Source of the DNA: Macrotis lagotis
Lineage: Eukaryota > Chordata > Mammalia > Peramelemorphia > Peramelidae
Reading direction: 5' to 3'
Length of the DNA stretch: 64,000 nt
NCBI RefSeq assembly: GCF_037893015.1
Contig: NC_133665.1
Location: 22,047,207-22,111,206 of the forward strand
The stretch's first letter is position 1. Each line of letters starts with the position of its first letter. Positions 1 through 12,151 of this stretch are shown here, one piece after another. The notes under the pieces were generated by a model that was not told the DNA's origin, searched no databases, and worked only from the letters and a program-made list of their open reading frames with translations. The translations under genes were made by a program, and so were the position numbers.

Positions 1-1122
1 AATGAAGGGATAATGACTAAAAATAAAATTAAGGGGTGAGAGAAAAATATATTTGGAGAAAGGACAAGGGAGAGGTAGAATTGGGCAAATTATTTCACAT
101 AAAAGAGGCAAGAAAAAGCTTTTACATTGGAGGGGGAAAGAGGTGAAGTAAGGGGAAGTGAATGAACTTTACTTTCATCAGAATTGGCTCAAAGAGGAAT
201 AACATATACACTCTGGTATATAAATTTATCTTTACAGAAAAGTAGGAAGGGGGTAAAAGAAGGGGGATGTGATAGAAGGGAGGATAGATGGGGAGGAGGA
301 TGTCAGGGAGGGATGGGGTGAAAGGAGAGAGAGAATAGAATAAACTGGGAGAAATAAGATGGAGGGAAATACAGTTAGCAATAGTAACTGTGAAAAAATT
401 TTAATGCAAATTTCTCTCATAAAACTATTCATTTCTCAAACATAAAAAACATTGAGTTGAATTTTAAAAAATAAGAACATTCCCCAATAGATAAACTATC
501 AAGAGATATGAAGTAATCAAAATTATATATAGTCATATAAAAATTCTCTAATGCACTATTGATTGGTGAAATACAAATTAAAACAATTCTGAGATAGTGC
601 CTCAAACTTATAGATAGGCTAATAGAACAGAAAGGGTAAGTGACAAATGTTGGAGTAAATGTGGGGAAAACAGTGGACTTCTGAACTGATTGAACCTTTC
701 TGCAGACCAATTTGGAACGATTCCCAAAGAGCTATAAAATCATACATACCTCTTGTCCTAACAATATCTCTATTAGATCTGTATCCAAAAGAGATAAAAA
801 AAAAAGCCAAAAAAAAAAAAAGGAAAAGAACCTATGTGGACAAAAATATTTATAACAGCTTTTTTCTGGTGGCAAAGAATTGGAAACTGAGAATATGTTT
901 ATCAATTGGGGAATGAATGAACAACTTGTGGTCTGTGATTAGGATAAAATACTATTCTTCTTTAAGAAATAATACAGAGGGGTGGCTGGATGGCGCAGTG
1001 GATAGAGCACCAGCCCTGGAGTCAGTAGTACCTGGGTTCAAATCCAGCCTCAGACACTTAATAATTACCTAGCTGTGTGGCCTTGGGCAAGCCATTTAAC
1101 CCCATTGCCTTGCAAAAACTTA

Positions 1123-1182
<60 letters not shown>

Positions 1183-1550
1183 CAGGATGCTCTCAGAAAA
1201 ACATAGAAAAACTTACATGAGCTTATTGAAAGTGAAATGTAGTGTGTACAAATAACAGAAAAGATGATCAGCTATGAATGACATTAGCTATTCTCATCAA
1301 TACAATGATCCAAAAAAATTCGGAAGGATTAAAGTTCCAAAATACTATTCATCCCCAGAGAAAGATTGATGGTACCTGAATACGATTTAAGCATGCTTTT
1401 TTAAAAATTAACTTTCCTTATTTCCCTTGAGGGTTTTTTTAATCTATGATTTCCTTCACACATGACTATTATGGTAATGTTTTGCTTGTTTTCTCAATGA
1501 ATGTTAAAATTGTTTTTACTTTCAACTGGGGAAAAATAAAAGTGCTAACA
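1..1550 (+). repeat. L1 LINE 3' region, interrupted by a SINE
   Basis: Purine-rich 3' UTR-like DNA (1-380) and text typical of marsupial L1 3' ends, such as the block around 840-940 resembling 'ggcaaagaattggaaactga' and 'atcaattggggaatg', and the block at 1183-1320 with 'gatgctctcagaaaaacat'. The copy is old, without intact ORFs. A SINE at 979-1123 splits it. The window starts inside it. Confidence 0.75.
979..1182 (+). repeat. tRNA-derived marsupial SINE with (AAT)n tail
   Basis: Starts ggggtggctggatggcgcag, has an RNA polymerase III B-box-like gggttcaaatcc, ends ttgcaaaaac, then (AAT)n at 1124-1182. It is inserted into an L1 3' end, whose text resumes after the tail. Confidence 0.9.
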
Positions 1551-1554
1551 ATAA

Positions 1555-2345
1555 AAGAAGGGGAAAAAGTAAGTGATGAGCAGAAAAACATGGAAAGACT
1601 CATATGAATTGATGCAAAGTGAAATGGACAAAACCAGGAGAACATTGTACATGGAAACAGCATTATTGTATGATAGTTTACTATGAATAATTTAGTTATT
1701 CTCAGCAATACAGTGATCTAAGACAATTTTGTAGCATTTATAACAAAAGACATTTCCAGAGAAAGAACTAGTAGAGCTTGAATGTTTTTCACTTTATTTT
1801 TCTTGACTTGTTTTTTTTCTTTTTTTTGGTCTGTATTTTCTTTTGCAGAATGACTTACATGGGTACATACTTGCAGCATATGCCAAAAATATTTTCATTA
1901 ATTAGGCATGAAAGGCTCAAAGATGACCAGAAATGGTCATAGTTGCAACCATAAATGATACCAACTAGTGATCCAGTGGTGTTATTCAAGGTCTCCCACT
2001 GTATCCAGGCCAATCCTGTTCCTACTATATCAGTCCACTAGGTTCAAATGGTTCTGGAAGAGATAGTGAGATTGGCATTTTTGCACAACACCTCCTCACT
2101 TTAATCCAAATTACAGACATGTCATGCCATCATTTACTTGATATTTTGGTCTTCTTTGTGTACAAAGGACAACAACAATGACTGTCACTGTATGTGTGTA
2201 ACCTACATTGAATTGCTTCCATTTTTAATTGGGGTGGGGGTATGGGAGAGGGAGGAAGAGAATTTGGAATTGAAAATTTGAAAAGAAAAGAAATGTCTAA
2301 ATTGCTTTTACATGTAATTGGGGAAAAATAAAATATTTTTAAAAA
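1555..2345 (+). repeat. Second L1 3' end with an internal insertion
   Basis: The left part (1555-1880) reads like an L1 3' UTR ('gatgcaaagtgaaatgga', 'ccaggagaacattgtacatg'). The right part (2190-2345) has the L1 terminal text 'ttacatgtaattggggaaaa' and an A-rich tail. Between them lies a different element (about 1890-2185). Confidence 0.75.
1890..2185 (+). repeat. Marsupial interspersed repeat ending in aaaggacaacaacaa
   Basis: The segment ends with 'gtcatgccatcat' then 'ttggtcttctttgtgtacaa' and 'aggacaacaacaatg', a 3' end I recognise as common in marsupial DNA. It interrupts the surrounding L1 3' end. I cannot name the family with confidence. Confidence 0.55.
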
Positions 2346-3624
2346 GAAAGGAACATGATAGGAAACCAATCAATGAAATATGAAAAGTGCCAAGGGTTCA
2401 AATGAGAAGAGATGATAGGAATTTGTAGTGAACTCATCCAGAATTACAGGGCTTTCTTCAGGGACTTTCATCAACAATATAGTAGATGCAGAATGGTTCT
2501 CAGTTTTGAGAGATAAGTCTAATATGATTATCTCATATAAGATATGGCTGTTGAGAGGTTGATAATCTGTGAGGCCAAGGTGTTTAGGAGGAATTAGGGT
2601 GTGAGGTAGACTGTGAGACAATTATTTAACTCCTTGAGAACTGAGTTTATTGTACAAGTTGGGAGTCACCAACTTCAATCTTCCAGGAATAAGTTCTTAC
2701 CATCTGCTCTGACATGATGCTGACTTGCCAATGCTCCTAAAAGGGCACAAACCCTTTCCATTGGCCTTTTTTTTCTGTCTCCAGGGCTAAACATAGTGCT
2801 AAGGGATTAATCAGTATTTTTTATAAATTTTTTTCATTCAACATGGAGGTGGATAAATGAATAAATATAATAAGAGTCTGGAAAGACAAAGTTTCTGAAT
2901 AATGACATCAGAGATAAGTTCTGAAAATGACTCTGGAAACTGTGTAGTAGATCAACTCTTCTTCCTGATCCAGTGTATTAGAGGTATAAGAGAAGATATA
3001 ATCAGCTATGGAGTGGTCAAAGATGCACTGACCTTGGTTTGGAACCAGGCTTCTGTGAGGGCAGAAAGTAGCAAGAATAAGAGATGAGGATAAGTTTGCC
3101 AAGAGAAGTTCAGGAGTTCTAGAGGGTACAGTCGAAGAGAAGGTTGAAGAAAAATGATTGGAAAGATGTAGGACTGAACTAAATAAGAGATGAGAATACA
3201 TGAAGAGATAAGAGAAGGAAAAAAATTTTATCTTGTGGACTCTAAAACACAGGGAGTGGGAGTCTACTATACAAAAGAAAGGGGAAGTATCATTTCATCA
3301 AGCTTCACTTCCTGAGGCCTGAGTAGGATCCAGGTAAAGTCCATGGTTAGGCAAAAGAATGTGTCCACAGTATGTCCTCTTACCAAATATAAGGACCCAG
3401 GGAATGGAATTAGGAGCAGATGTTTGGGTTCAGTAGGTACTTGAGATTGGGGTCCTTGAGGGATGGGACCAAAATTGCTTTGGGTTTTCACCATTTGGAT
3501 AGTGAACATAAACCTTCAGGAGAGTTTCCAAAGATGCTATTATAATAGTAGTTTCCTGAGTGATGAAGTCATCTCAGGTAGGCCACAGTTATGCTTCTTT
3601 TTCCTCAAAAGGTTAGGTGAAACC

Positions 3625-3625
<1 letters not shown>
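2346..3625. other. Intergenic, nothing recognised
   Basis: Moderately AG-rich single-looking DNA. Short open frames are present but none has a family signature or splice context, so no gene is called. Confidence 0.6.
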
Positions 3626-3677
<52 letters not shown>

Positions 3678-3700
3678 TGCGCACGCACACACACATGCAT
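3626..3700. repeat. (TG)n followed by CG/CA alternating tract
   Basis: About 75 bases of unbroken pyrimidine-purine alternation: (TG)n, then cgcgcatgtgcgcacgcaca, then cacacatgcat. Confidence 0.95.
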
Positions 3701-3869
3701 CCTTTGGGGTTAGTATAGCAGTTTAAGGTCTATAAGAAAGTCTAACTGATTATCTTATTGTCATGCCTCAATAGTAACCCTAGCTAGTTTGAGCATCTAC
3801 CTCAGAGACTTAACATGGTTCTCAATTAATTTTGAGTAATTCCAAAAATTACATGCAACTTCAAAAGAG

Positions 3870-4215
3870 TCAGAAAATTTCATAGTTGAGATGGCCGTCA
3901 ATGGCCATCTAGTCCAATCCATACCCCCAAAACAGACCCCTCCATCAGGATTTACTTGGAACTCTAGAAAGAGGAAGAACTCTATCTCTTAAAATTGCCC
4001 CCTTTGAGATTACAGTAATTGTTAGGAAGTTTTTTCCTTATGTCAGGTCTAAATTTGCTTCTTTCTCATTTCTATCTATTGTACTCAGGTCTGCCTTCTG
4101 TAGGTCAAAGAGAATAAGCCTAATTGTTCTGCCACATGCCTGTGTTCAGGTATTCAGTACAATTATCATGTGCTCTCATTGTTTTCTCCAGGAGAAGCAG
4201 TCCCAGTTCTTTTAT
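3870..4215 (-). repeat. CR1/L3-type LINE fragment
   Basis: Contains 'ggccatctagtccaatcc' and 'aattgttaggaagttttttc', the antisense of a CR1/L3 3' portion. Very diverged. Confidence 0.6.
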
Positions 4216-4737
4216 CTACTAAAGATGTGCTGTCATTCAGAATTCAAGTTTGTTGAAGAATCAATCACTTAATAATCATATACTTCAAGAAGGGCAAGAA
4301 ACAATTTTCTGCTTCCTAGAGCTATAACTTAAAATTTTTTTCACCAGGATCAAATAGCATGAGACAAATCGTCCCTCAAATTAGATGTATATGTGTGTAT
4401 GTGTGTAATATTTATACGGTGGGATCACTGCATATGGGGAGTAAAAGGGCCAAGGCCAGATAGTAGCAAGTGTCAATTGGTAGCTTCCTATTTTTATTAA
4501 TTATTCTAACTGATTAGGGATAATCTCACTCCTCTTATTAAACATATAATTTAAAAAGCCAGGCATTTTGCTAAGGACTGAGAATAGAAAGACAGAAACG
4601 GCAGATCCTGTTCTCAAGGGTCTTATATCAGTTGCTTCAACGGTATTTGAAGGACAAAAAACAATGTGTCCCTCAGATTTTTGGAGCCCTCATAGTTCAA
4701 CTCTGGCTCTAGCTCTGATGGCATCTAGAGCATTATA

Positions 4738-4946
4738 TTGTTGTTCAGTCATTTTCAATAGCATCTAACTCTTTGTGAGCCTTTTTGAGGTTTTCTTGGA
4801 AAAGGTACTGAAGTGTTATGCCATTTGCTTGACCTGTTAATTTTACAGATTAGGAAACCAAGGCCCAGGGTCACACAGTTAGCTGAGGCCAGATTTATCC
4901 TCCTGACTCCAGGTCTGGTGTTTTATCCACTACACCACCTAGCATA
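4738..4946 (-). repeat. MAR1-like tRNA-derived SINE
   Basis: Antisense: starts 'tgttgttcagtc', contains 'tttacagattaggaaacca' and 'ggtcacacagttag', ends 'ttatccactacaccacctag', which is the tRNA-like head. Confidence 0.8.
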
Positions 4947-5489
4947 TGCTAGGTCCTTGCTCAAGTACTAAATCAAAAGAACATTTCAGGGAAAACATGC
5001 ATAATGCTACCTCATGAATCTAACAACGTGCTGAATTTATTTGAAGCCTTGAGAACCTCTGGGCTCCTTTGTGCTTCAGTGACCTGAATAGTAAGCTACT
5101 TTTGATTAACTGGCACTGTAGGATAAACCCATTGAAATCTTATCTTTCTCATTAGGAAGGCAGTTCACAGAGTGCCAAGAACACTGTGTCTGCCATGGGG
5201 GAGGAAGACATGAGGGAGAATGGCACGTAGTCTCTTCATTCCAAGTTGATCTTTCTTAGGATTCTACTAAAAACAATTAAGCATTTTTAGTTTGTGTTTA
5301 CTAAAAATTGAGATGTAGGTAAGTCATCTTTCACTGCCTAGAAGCACAGGTCTGAGTGAGCTTCTTAGAGTCTATTTTATAGCTTTTTCATTTATAGTCC
5401 ACTTCTATGGTAAAGGATGCTAATGGAAAGGATGATTGGAATCGTTTCTTCATTTCTTGTCTAGCTAAAGAGGGAAAGGGGTGCAAGGG

Positions 5490-5650
5490 ATATTTGGCTT
5501 TGGAGTCAGGGGATCTGGATTCAAAATCTGACTATTCTGAACTGGGACAAGATAATCTTTTTGTGCCTCAGTGGAGTCATCTTTTAAAGAAGGGTGGAGG
5601 TGGACTGACCTCTGAGGTAACTCTTAATTTATGTTCCTATATTTTATAAG
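5490..5650 (+). repeat. MIR-like SINE fragment
   Basis: 'ctttggagtcaggggatctg' followed by 'ttcaaaatctgactattc' and 'tttgtgcctcag' follow the MIR order. Diverged. A second fragment of the same kind lies at about 5760-5930 ('gaatcccagctctaattc'). Confidence 0.55.
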
Positions 5651-6794
5651 AATGACAATTGGATGAAAGAATTACTATTGAATTATGTTCAAGTAAAATC
5701 TGCTGCTTTTATATTAAGTAAACTTAAGTACTATTTAAGTAGTTACTTAAGTAATATTAAGGCAGACACAACAATGGACTGCTTGAATCCCAGCTCTAAT
5801 TCTCATCCATATGACCTTGGGTAAAAATTACTCTGCCATTCTTAGGCTTGGTTTCCAAAACTGTGAAGGGGAGGGGAGTAATACCACAGTACTCACCTCC
5901 CATCACTGTGAGGAAAGGTTATTTTTGTAAACTTTAACTTGATCATTTTGAACTCTTCACTAGAGTCTCTCACACCTTGCTTCCATTTGACATGAGATGA
6001 GCCAAACATCACCTTGTCATGTTTGAATTTTCTTTTGCTTACATTGATGTTTTTATGAGCAAGTTCATTTGAACATGGATAAATTGCCATGTGAAAAATA
6101 TGGAGTTCTTTTTGGGATGAGAAAGACTTGAATGATATTGTTTTCTTTCACTGGATTTTCCTCATCACCATTAAGGCAGTAAAGCAAGTGTTTAAGTTTT
6201 TTTTTAAAAAAATCCCCATTTCAAAATCTAGTAAATGCAAAACAGATAGCTAAAAAGAAAATGTTATCTGGCTCTGAAAACCAGGAAACTTGACGATGGA
6301 TTACAAGAAGTATGGATGCTGAATTTGACAAGAGAAGGCTTGGTTGGGGGAAGTGGGAGGAGGAAGGAGGAGGTATCTAAGGATACCTCCAAGGATATGA
6401 AGAGCAGCAAAGGTAAGAGAGGAAAGAGACTAGTTCTGCTCAGCTCCATAGAGCAAAATGAGCAAGAGAGGAATGCAGAAAGGAAATGGTCAATTATCAA
6501 AAAGTGAATTTGAACTTAAGGAAAACCATCATCATTTGAGCTATTTTAAGTGGAATGGATGAATTGGGAAGTTAGTGGGTTCCCTCTCACTGAATCCCTT
6601 CAATAGATATACCTCTTGTCAAGTGTACTGCTTAAGAAAGTATACTAGATGCTCACTTAGATTTCTGTTCTTGTTCAGGATGGAACAAAATAACCCTCTG
6701 TGATATCCCTCTATTCTGAGATTCTATATCTTCTATACCGTTTCTCCTTAACTTCCCCAAGAGTTCTAGATTTTCTTAGAATCATCACCCAGTA

Positions 6795-7033
6795 TTTATT
6801 AAACAAGTATTTATTAAACACCTACTATGTGCTAGGATAGAGTGCTGGGCTTGTAATCAGGAAGACTCATCCTCCTGACTATGTGATCCTGGGCAATCAC
6901 TTAATTCTGTTGGTCTCAGTTTTCTTGTCTGTAAAATGAGCTAGAAAAGGAAATGGCAAATCACTCTAGCACTTTTGCCAAGAAAACCCCAAATAGGATT
7001 TCAAAGAGCTGTGCAGAACTGAAACAATTCAAG
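6795..7033 (+). repeat. L2 3' tip joined to a 5'-truncated MAR1-like SINE
   Basis: 6795-6834 resembles an L2 3' end read antisense ('tatttattaaacacctacta'). From 6834 the text follows a MAR1-like SINE ('gtaaaatgagctagaaaagg', 'gccaagaaaaccccaaatag') without its first bases. Confidence 0.65.
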
Positions 7034-7059
7034 AATATTTTTTCAGACATCAGCTCTTT

Positions 7060-7410
7060 CTTTATCATAAGTTCATCAGAGGAATTACTTCAATATTTTT
7101 CTCATAGTTGCTGTTGCTAGCTGTATTTGCCCTCCATCCTCTCCCCTCACTCCCATTTACACTATTCTCTCCTTTCACCTGTCCCTCCTCAAAAGTGTGT
7201 TGTATCTGACTGCCCTTTCCCACAATCTTTCTTCTATCACCTCCCACCCCTCCCACATCCCCTTTCTCCCACCCCTTTCCTCTCCAATTTTCTTCTATGG
7301 TAAGACAGATTTCTATACCCAATTGAGCCACATCTGATGAGAGTAAGACTCATTCCCTCTCACTTTCCCCCTCTTCCACTCCATTGCAAAAGCTTTCTCT
7401 TATCCCTTAA
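7060..7410 (-). repeat. L1 3' UTR fragment
   Basis: Pyrimidine-rich antisense copy of the L1 3' UTR type seen at 1-380; contains 'tatacccaattgagccac' and 'ctgatgagagtaagactcat'. Confidence 0.65.
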
Positions 7411-7412
7411 TA

Positions 7413-7900
7413 ATACTATATGTTGAGCATGGAGGATGCAAAGAAAAGTAACAAAACCATCCTTGTTCTCAAGGAACTCACAGACTAAGGGAAAACAAAT
7501 ATATAAATAAGATACACAGAACAAACTGGAGATCATTTCAGGTGAAGGAGAACAGGCTTGTTGCAGAAAGTCTGGGGTTAGTTGACACTTGAAGCCAGAG
7601 AATACAGTGGAGGAAGGAGTACTGCTATTTAAAGTTTTTGGAGTCTGGAGATGGAATGCTATGCAAGGCAGCTAGTTTTACCACATTTCAGAATATGGAG
7701 AGAATAAGGTAAAGGAAGATTGGAAAAGAGGAAAGAGGAAGGGCTTTAAGCAAAAGGGGATTTTATATTTGATCCTAAAGATAACAGGAATTTCTTGAAT
7801 GAGTGTGTGTGTGTGTGGGGGGGGGAGCATGACAGACCTATGCTTTAAGAAGACCAATTTGACAATTGAGTTGAAAATGGGAATAGAGTGGAGATATAGG
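7413..7900 (-). repeat. L2 LINE fragment
   Basis: Antisense L2: 'ccttgttctcaaggaactca' near the 3' end, then 'gggctttaagc', 'ttatatttgatcctaaagat' and 'gcatgacagacctatgcttt'. Contains a short GT/G run at 7802-7826. Confidence 0.65.
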
Positions 7901-8574
7901 CAGTGACTGCATCACAAAGTAATTTTTGTGAAGTAATCAATAAGCACTTACTAAAGGCCTACTATGTGTCTAGCAGGGAATGCAATTTCTTATAAGGTGA
8001 GGGGAATATAGTAGTCAAGAGAAACATTAGTCTTCAAGCAATCTTATCATTAAGGCCCATTATGTTTCTAAACCCTATTTGAGAAATTATAGTCTTCCTG
8101 GCAAAGATATAGATGCAAAAGGGTTTTCAGTCAAAGAATTAACCATGATATATCTATCTCAGGAATACATAATATTCAAGTAAAAGACAATGACTTTGTT
8201 TTAAATAATCTATCCATTCCCACTTTCCCACACATGCAAGTAATACTACTATAATGAAAAGTATCAGTTTAGAAGTACAGAATTGAAATTTAGTCACCAA
8301 TGCTCAGATTTTTAAATTATTGGATAATCACTAATGCTAAACTTGATATTCTAACCTTATTCCCACACTTCTTTTAAAAAATTGGTACAAACAAGCCATA
8401 CAGACTGTACTGTGAAAATAGAGGTGAAATTTAAACTAATAGGATTGCCTCTCCCCCCCTCACCTCCAGGAGTTTTGGAAATAGCTCATCTATATTAACT
8501 TTCTCACTGTTAAACTTTTAAAGCATATGATCAAAATTTAAAGCTATAAAAAAATCTTCAAAACTCACATTTAA

Positions 8575-8770
8575 ATACCTTTTTAAAGTTTAGAAAATTC
8601 ATTTACATGTATTATCTTATTTTATATTCACAAAATGTGTCATAATCTTCATTTTAGAGATGAGAAAACAAGCTTAGAGAGGTTAAGTGTCTTGTCTACA
8701 GTCATACAGTTTCTGAGGTAATAATTGAACCCAAGTCTTTCTGATTTCATCCTCAGAACTTTGACTTCTC
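8575..8770 (-). repeat. MIR SINE
   Basis: 'cttcattttagagatgagaa', 'gagaggttaagtgtcttgtc' and 'tgaacccaagtctttctga' give the antisense MIR core and flank order. Confidence 0.65.
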
Positions 8771-9142
8771 TTTTGAGGACAAAGACTTGATATAAAGGAC
8801 TGCTTCTGTCATTTTTTGAGAGTTTTTTCCATATTCCCTCTTCTCCCAATTCTCTTCTTTTTTCATCTTTTCTTAGCTCTAATGGGGTGCTTTATTATGG
8901 AAGAACTCAGGGTAATATTGAAAGCCAAAGGACACTAGGTGAAGGGGGGGAAAAAGCATTGAATGAAGTTTGGGAGAGGTGTGATGGAGAATGATGGCAA
9001 AGAGGTTTGAGTGAGGCTTCAAGACTGTGAAAGTTGATAAAGGATGAGTGCTTCAATAATTCTTGGTCTTATAAAAAGGTTTTATACTGCCTTCCTGAAA
9101 AGGCTCCTCTTTAGCCAAATAAGTCATATCAGGCAAGGCAAT

Positions 9143-9300
9143 TAGTTTTTTTTTTAATTTTATTTAAGGCAATGGTGTTAAGTGACTTGCCCGAGGTCAC
9201 ACAGCTAGGCAATTGTTAAGTGTCTGAGGCTGGATTTGAACTCTGGTCCTCCTGACCCCAGGGCTGGTGCTCTCTATCCACTGTACCGCCTAGCTGTCCC
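9143..9300 (-). repeat. tRNA-derived marsupial SINE with target duplication
   Basis: Antisense copy: T run, 'aaggcaatggtgttaagtga', 'tgtctgaggctggatttgaa', ends 'ccgcctagctgtccc'. Flanked by aaggcaat at 9135-9142 and 9301-9308. Confidence 0.92.
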
Positions 9301-9877
9301 AAGGCAATATAGTTAAAAAAAATCACAAAAGAATTTTGGGACGCTTAAAAATTATTTTATACTCCCATTCCTGGGGAAAAGATGTAATACCCTAATTTAT
9401 ATCAGCACTCTCAATACAGAACATACACTTTAAAAGTTTGGCAATGAGCATAAAGCCTTATTTCTTACCTTTTGGGTAAAACTGCAATACCAGGCTCTAC
9501 TGGACCTAGTTATTGTTCCCTGGATATGGATGACTGAGTAGTAGTCAGTGAATGAATGAATGAATGATTCAGCCAAGAAAAAAAGAGGGTAGGAAAGCAA
9601 TATTTCTACACCCCAGTCTTCAGAATTGGCAATAAAGGGAGAGGCTTATGACAAGGTTTTTGAAAAATAGAGTTTTATTTAATCATAAGGGTGATTAAAA
9701 GGGTTAGAGGCTAAAAGCTCTTATCTACAGAACAGCAGCACTGTACGTTTCCCAAGTAAGACTATCTAAAACATCCCAATTGTGTGATGGTGTGGTTTTT
9801 CCCAGACTGGGCTCAGTTTGCAAAAAAAAGTATTATAGGATTTGGATATCCTAGAATTTATACTCAAGGGGCTAAAG

Positions 9878-10064
9878 CAGGGGTTCTTAACAGAGTCCAT
9901 GAATGTTTTGTTTATCAACATTTTGATAACCATATTTCCAACATAACTGGTACGTTTTTAATTCTATGAATTTTATACACTTAAACATTCTTCTGGAAAG
10001 GAGTCCATATGCTTCACCAGGCTGATAAAGGGGTCCATGACACAAAAAAGGTTACAGATCCTTG
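9878..10064. mobile_element. Non-autonomous hAT-type DNA transposon (MITE)
   Basis: Starts caggggttcttaac and ends gttacagatccttg, imperfect inverted ends. Between them are the typical 'gtccatgaatg', 'ttttgataaccatatttcca' and 'aggggtccatgacacaaa'. About 187 bases, no coding capacity. Confidence 0.75.
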
Positions 10065-11220
10065 GACTAAAAGATTAATATTGTTATAAACCATGAACTA
10101 GGAGATGATTTCTTTTCTGCAGCTATAGACTGTACACATGCACAGATGTCATGGCTGAATTAATACAAGAATATGCAGATCAGGGTTGATTTTGAATCAT
10201 CACATCTGTTATACCAGAACACAATAGCTCCTGCTTGGCTCTGTTCTCCATCAATGCTTTCCTGAAAGTTCCCCACCCCTCAAATTCCCAGTCCTGTATG
10301 CCAGATGGCTAGTATTTTTATGATTAATTCATGTGGTAAAGGCATGAGTAAACATACAAGACACAACTTTTCTAGATGGATGGGTCCTTAAAGATCATCT
10401 AAATCATTCCTCAAAATTTACCTTTGGGGAAACTTTTTAAATTTTTCATCTAATAACTTGCTTATATGATATAGAATCCCCAAAATAGCCAGCTAATAAG
10501 ATCCTCCAGGTGTGAAACAGTGTTAACTCAGCAAAAAGCTGAACAAAAACTAACATGCCATCACTGATGTTACAGGTCTGGAATGTTGCCATGTTTGAAG
10601 TAAATCTGGAAACATTCCTTTCTTTTGTGATAAAAGTGTAACATCTTAATAAAACATACAAATAAACAATTTATATTCCTAGAGATAAAAGGCATAGAGT
10701 TCAATACATATTTTGATACTGATCTTATTAGTCAATCACTAATTCAGTGTCATTATTCACAACTTATGTTCATCTGTAAACAAAGTTAATCATCTCTGAG
10801 CCAACCTGGGCTACAGGCATTCTATACACTGTGGCTATTGGGGTACCAATAGTCTGAATAAAGAGAATGAATAGCTCCAGGCACAGATTTAGCAAGAATG
10901 AAGAGTTGATTTTTCTTCAGCAAAATCCTATCTTAAAGTGAGACCCATTTCAAAAGGAGACAATGGTCCCCACTAGATCCTCTGGCCTCAATTTGGGACT
11001 TCTAAACAAAGTAGAGATGTTACTTAATACTTTGAAAAGTTTTGATAAATAGATACAAACTAAGATCAGAATGATTTAATTTATTCTAGCAATCCCTCAG
11101 TTGTGACCTTTATATACATTTATTCTCCTTCCATAAAGCCCCCAAACTTCAATGATCAGTTTCTGCTCCTTCTTGTAATAAAATCCTAGAGAGAATGGGC
11201 CTTCCTTTGAGACTGATATT
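10065..11220. other. Intergenic, nothing recognised
   Basis: AT-rich DNA without a recognised repeat or coding signal. A MIR-like antisense fragment follows at 11225-11345. Confidence 0.6.
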
Positions 11221-11224
11221 GCAT

Positions 11225-11345
11225 TTTCATCTTGCTAAAGACTCAGAGGCAAGACAATTTTTCCAAGGTCACATTACTAGTCAATGACAGTGCCATCATT
11301 AGAACTCAGATCTCCAGACTCCCTAGTTTAAGGCTCTTTCAAACA
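11225..11345 (-). repeat. MIR-like SINE fragment
   Basis: 'ttccaaggtcacattactag' and 'gaactcagatctccagactc' follow the antisense MIR pattern. Confidence 0.5.
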
Positions 11346-11860
11346 GTGGTTTCAAAAGATCTCGTTTGTGAGTTGTGCTTAGAAATTGAACATCACCTCA
11401 TTAATAGAAGAATTAGGAACCAAGGAGAACACGTTTGATCATATTTTTTTGTGCATGCAAACAGGCACCATAGACAGGAATTACAAACCAAGCCAGCTAA
11501 GCTAGCATGCTTCAGATAGGAACTCTGGGTTAGAACTATTCACAGCTTTCATTATTGCTTCCTGCTATGAGTGGGATCCATGTAGCGTGAGCTAAGATCC
11601 TATACCAACACATGCATACCCCACTCACTAGACTGAGGGGATGAAGACCTAGACCTCAACACTGTTTTGATCAGGTTATTCCAAGATATAATTCTCCTCC
11701 TCTTATCTAATTCAGTTATAGGAGTGTGAGGATAGTTGCTCCTCACTCACTCTATCTGCAACTGGAGGGATAGAATCCCCTAGTGCACAGCAGAGAATAA
11801 GTTTCTTCTAAACTCTCTTCTACCTCCATGCCCTAAAATGACCCATTTTCTCTGTGATAG

Positions 11861-11864
<4 letters not shown>

Positions 11865-11910
<46 letters not shown>

Positions 11911-11920
11911 ATATATATTT
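11865..11920. repeat. (TA)n microsatellite
   Basis: Long uninterrupted TA repeat with one phase shift. Similar shorter TA tracts occur at 13268-13314 and 13576-13621. Confidence 0.95.
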
Positions 11921-12098
11921 CCATAAAAAAGAAATGTGAGATTCCTTATATACTAGGTATACCTAAAGATGGAAGGAAATGCTGAACTACATAATGAATT
12001 TGCAAGTGATGATATTTGAAAACTTAAATGTCTCAGAACTTAAAGTTGGTGTTCTTCCAACTTGGAGGGTTACCACAGCAATTACAATCAATCTCTGG

Positions 12099-12100
<2 letters not shown>

Positions 12101-12149
<49 letters not shown>
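12101..12149. repeat. (AC)n microsatellite
   Basis: About 24 AC units. Confidence 0.97.

Positions 12150-12151
<2 letters not shown>

Noticed and set aside
3640-3700. Reading of the TG/CA tract as a Cys/Val-rich peptide
   Set aside because: Simple-sequence translation, also seen at 12101 and 44661.
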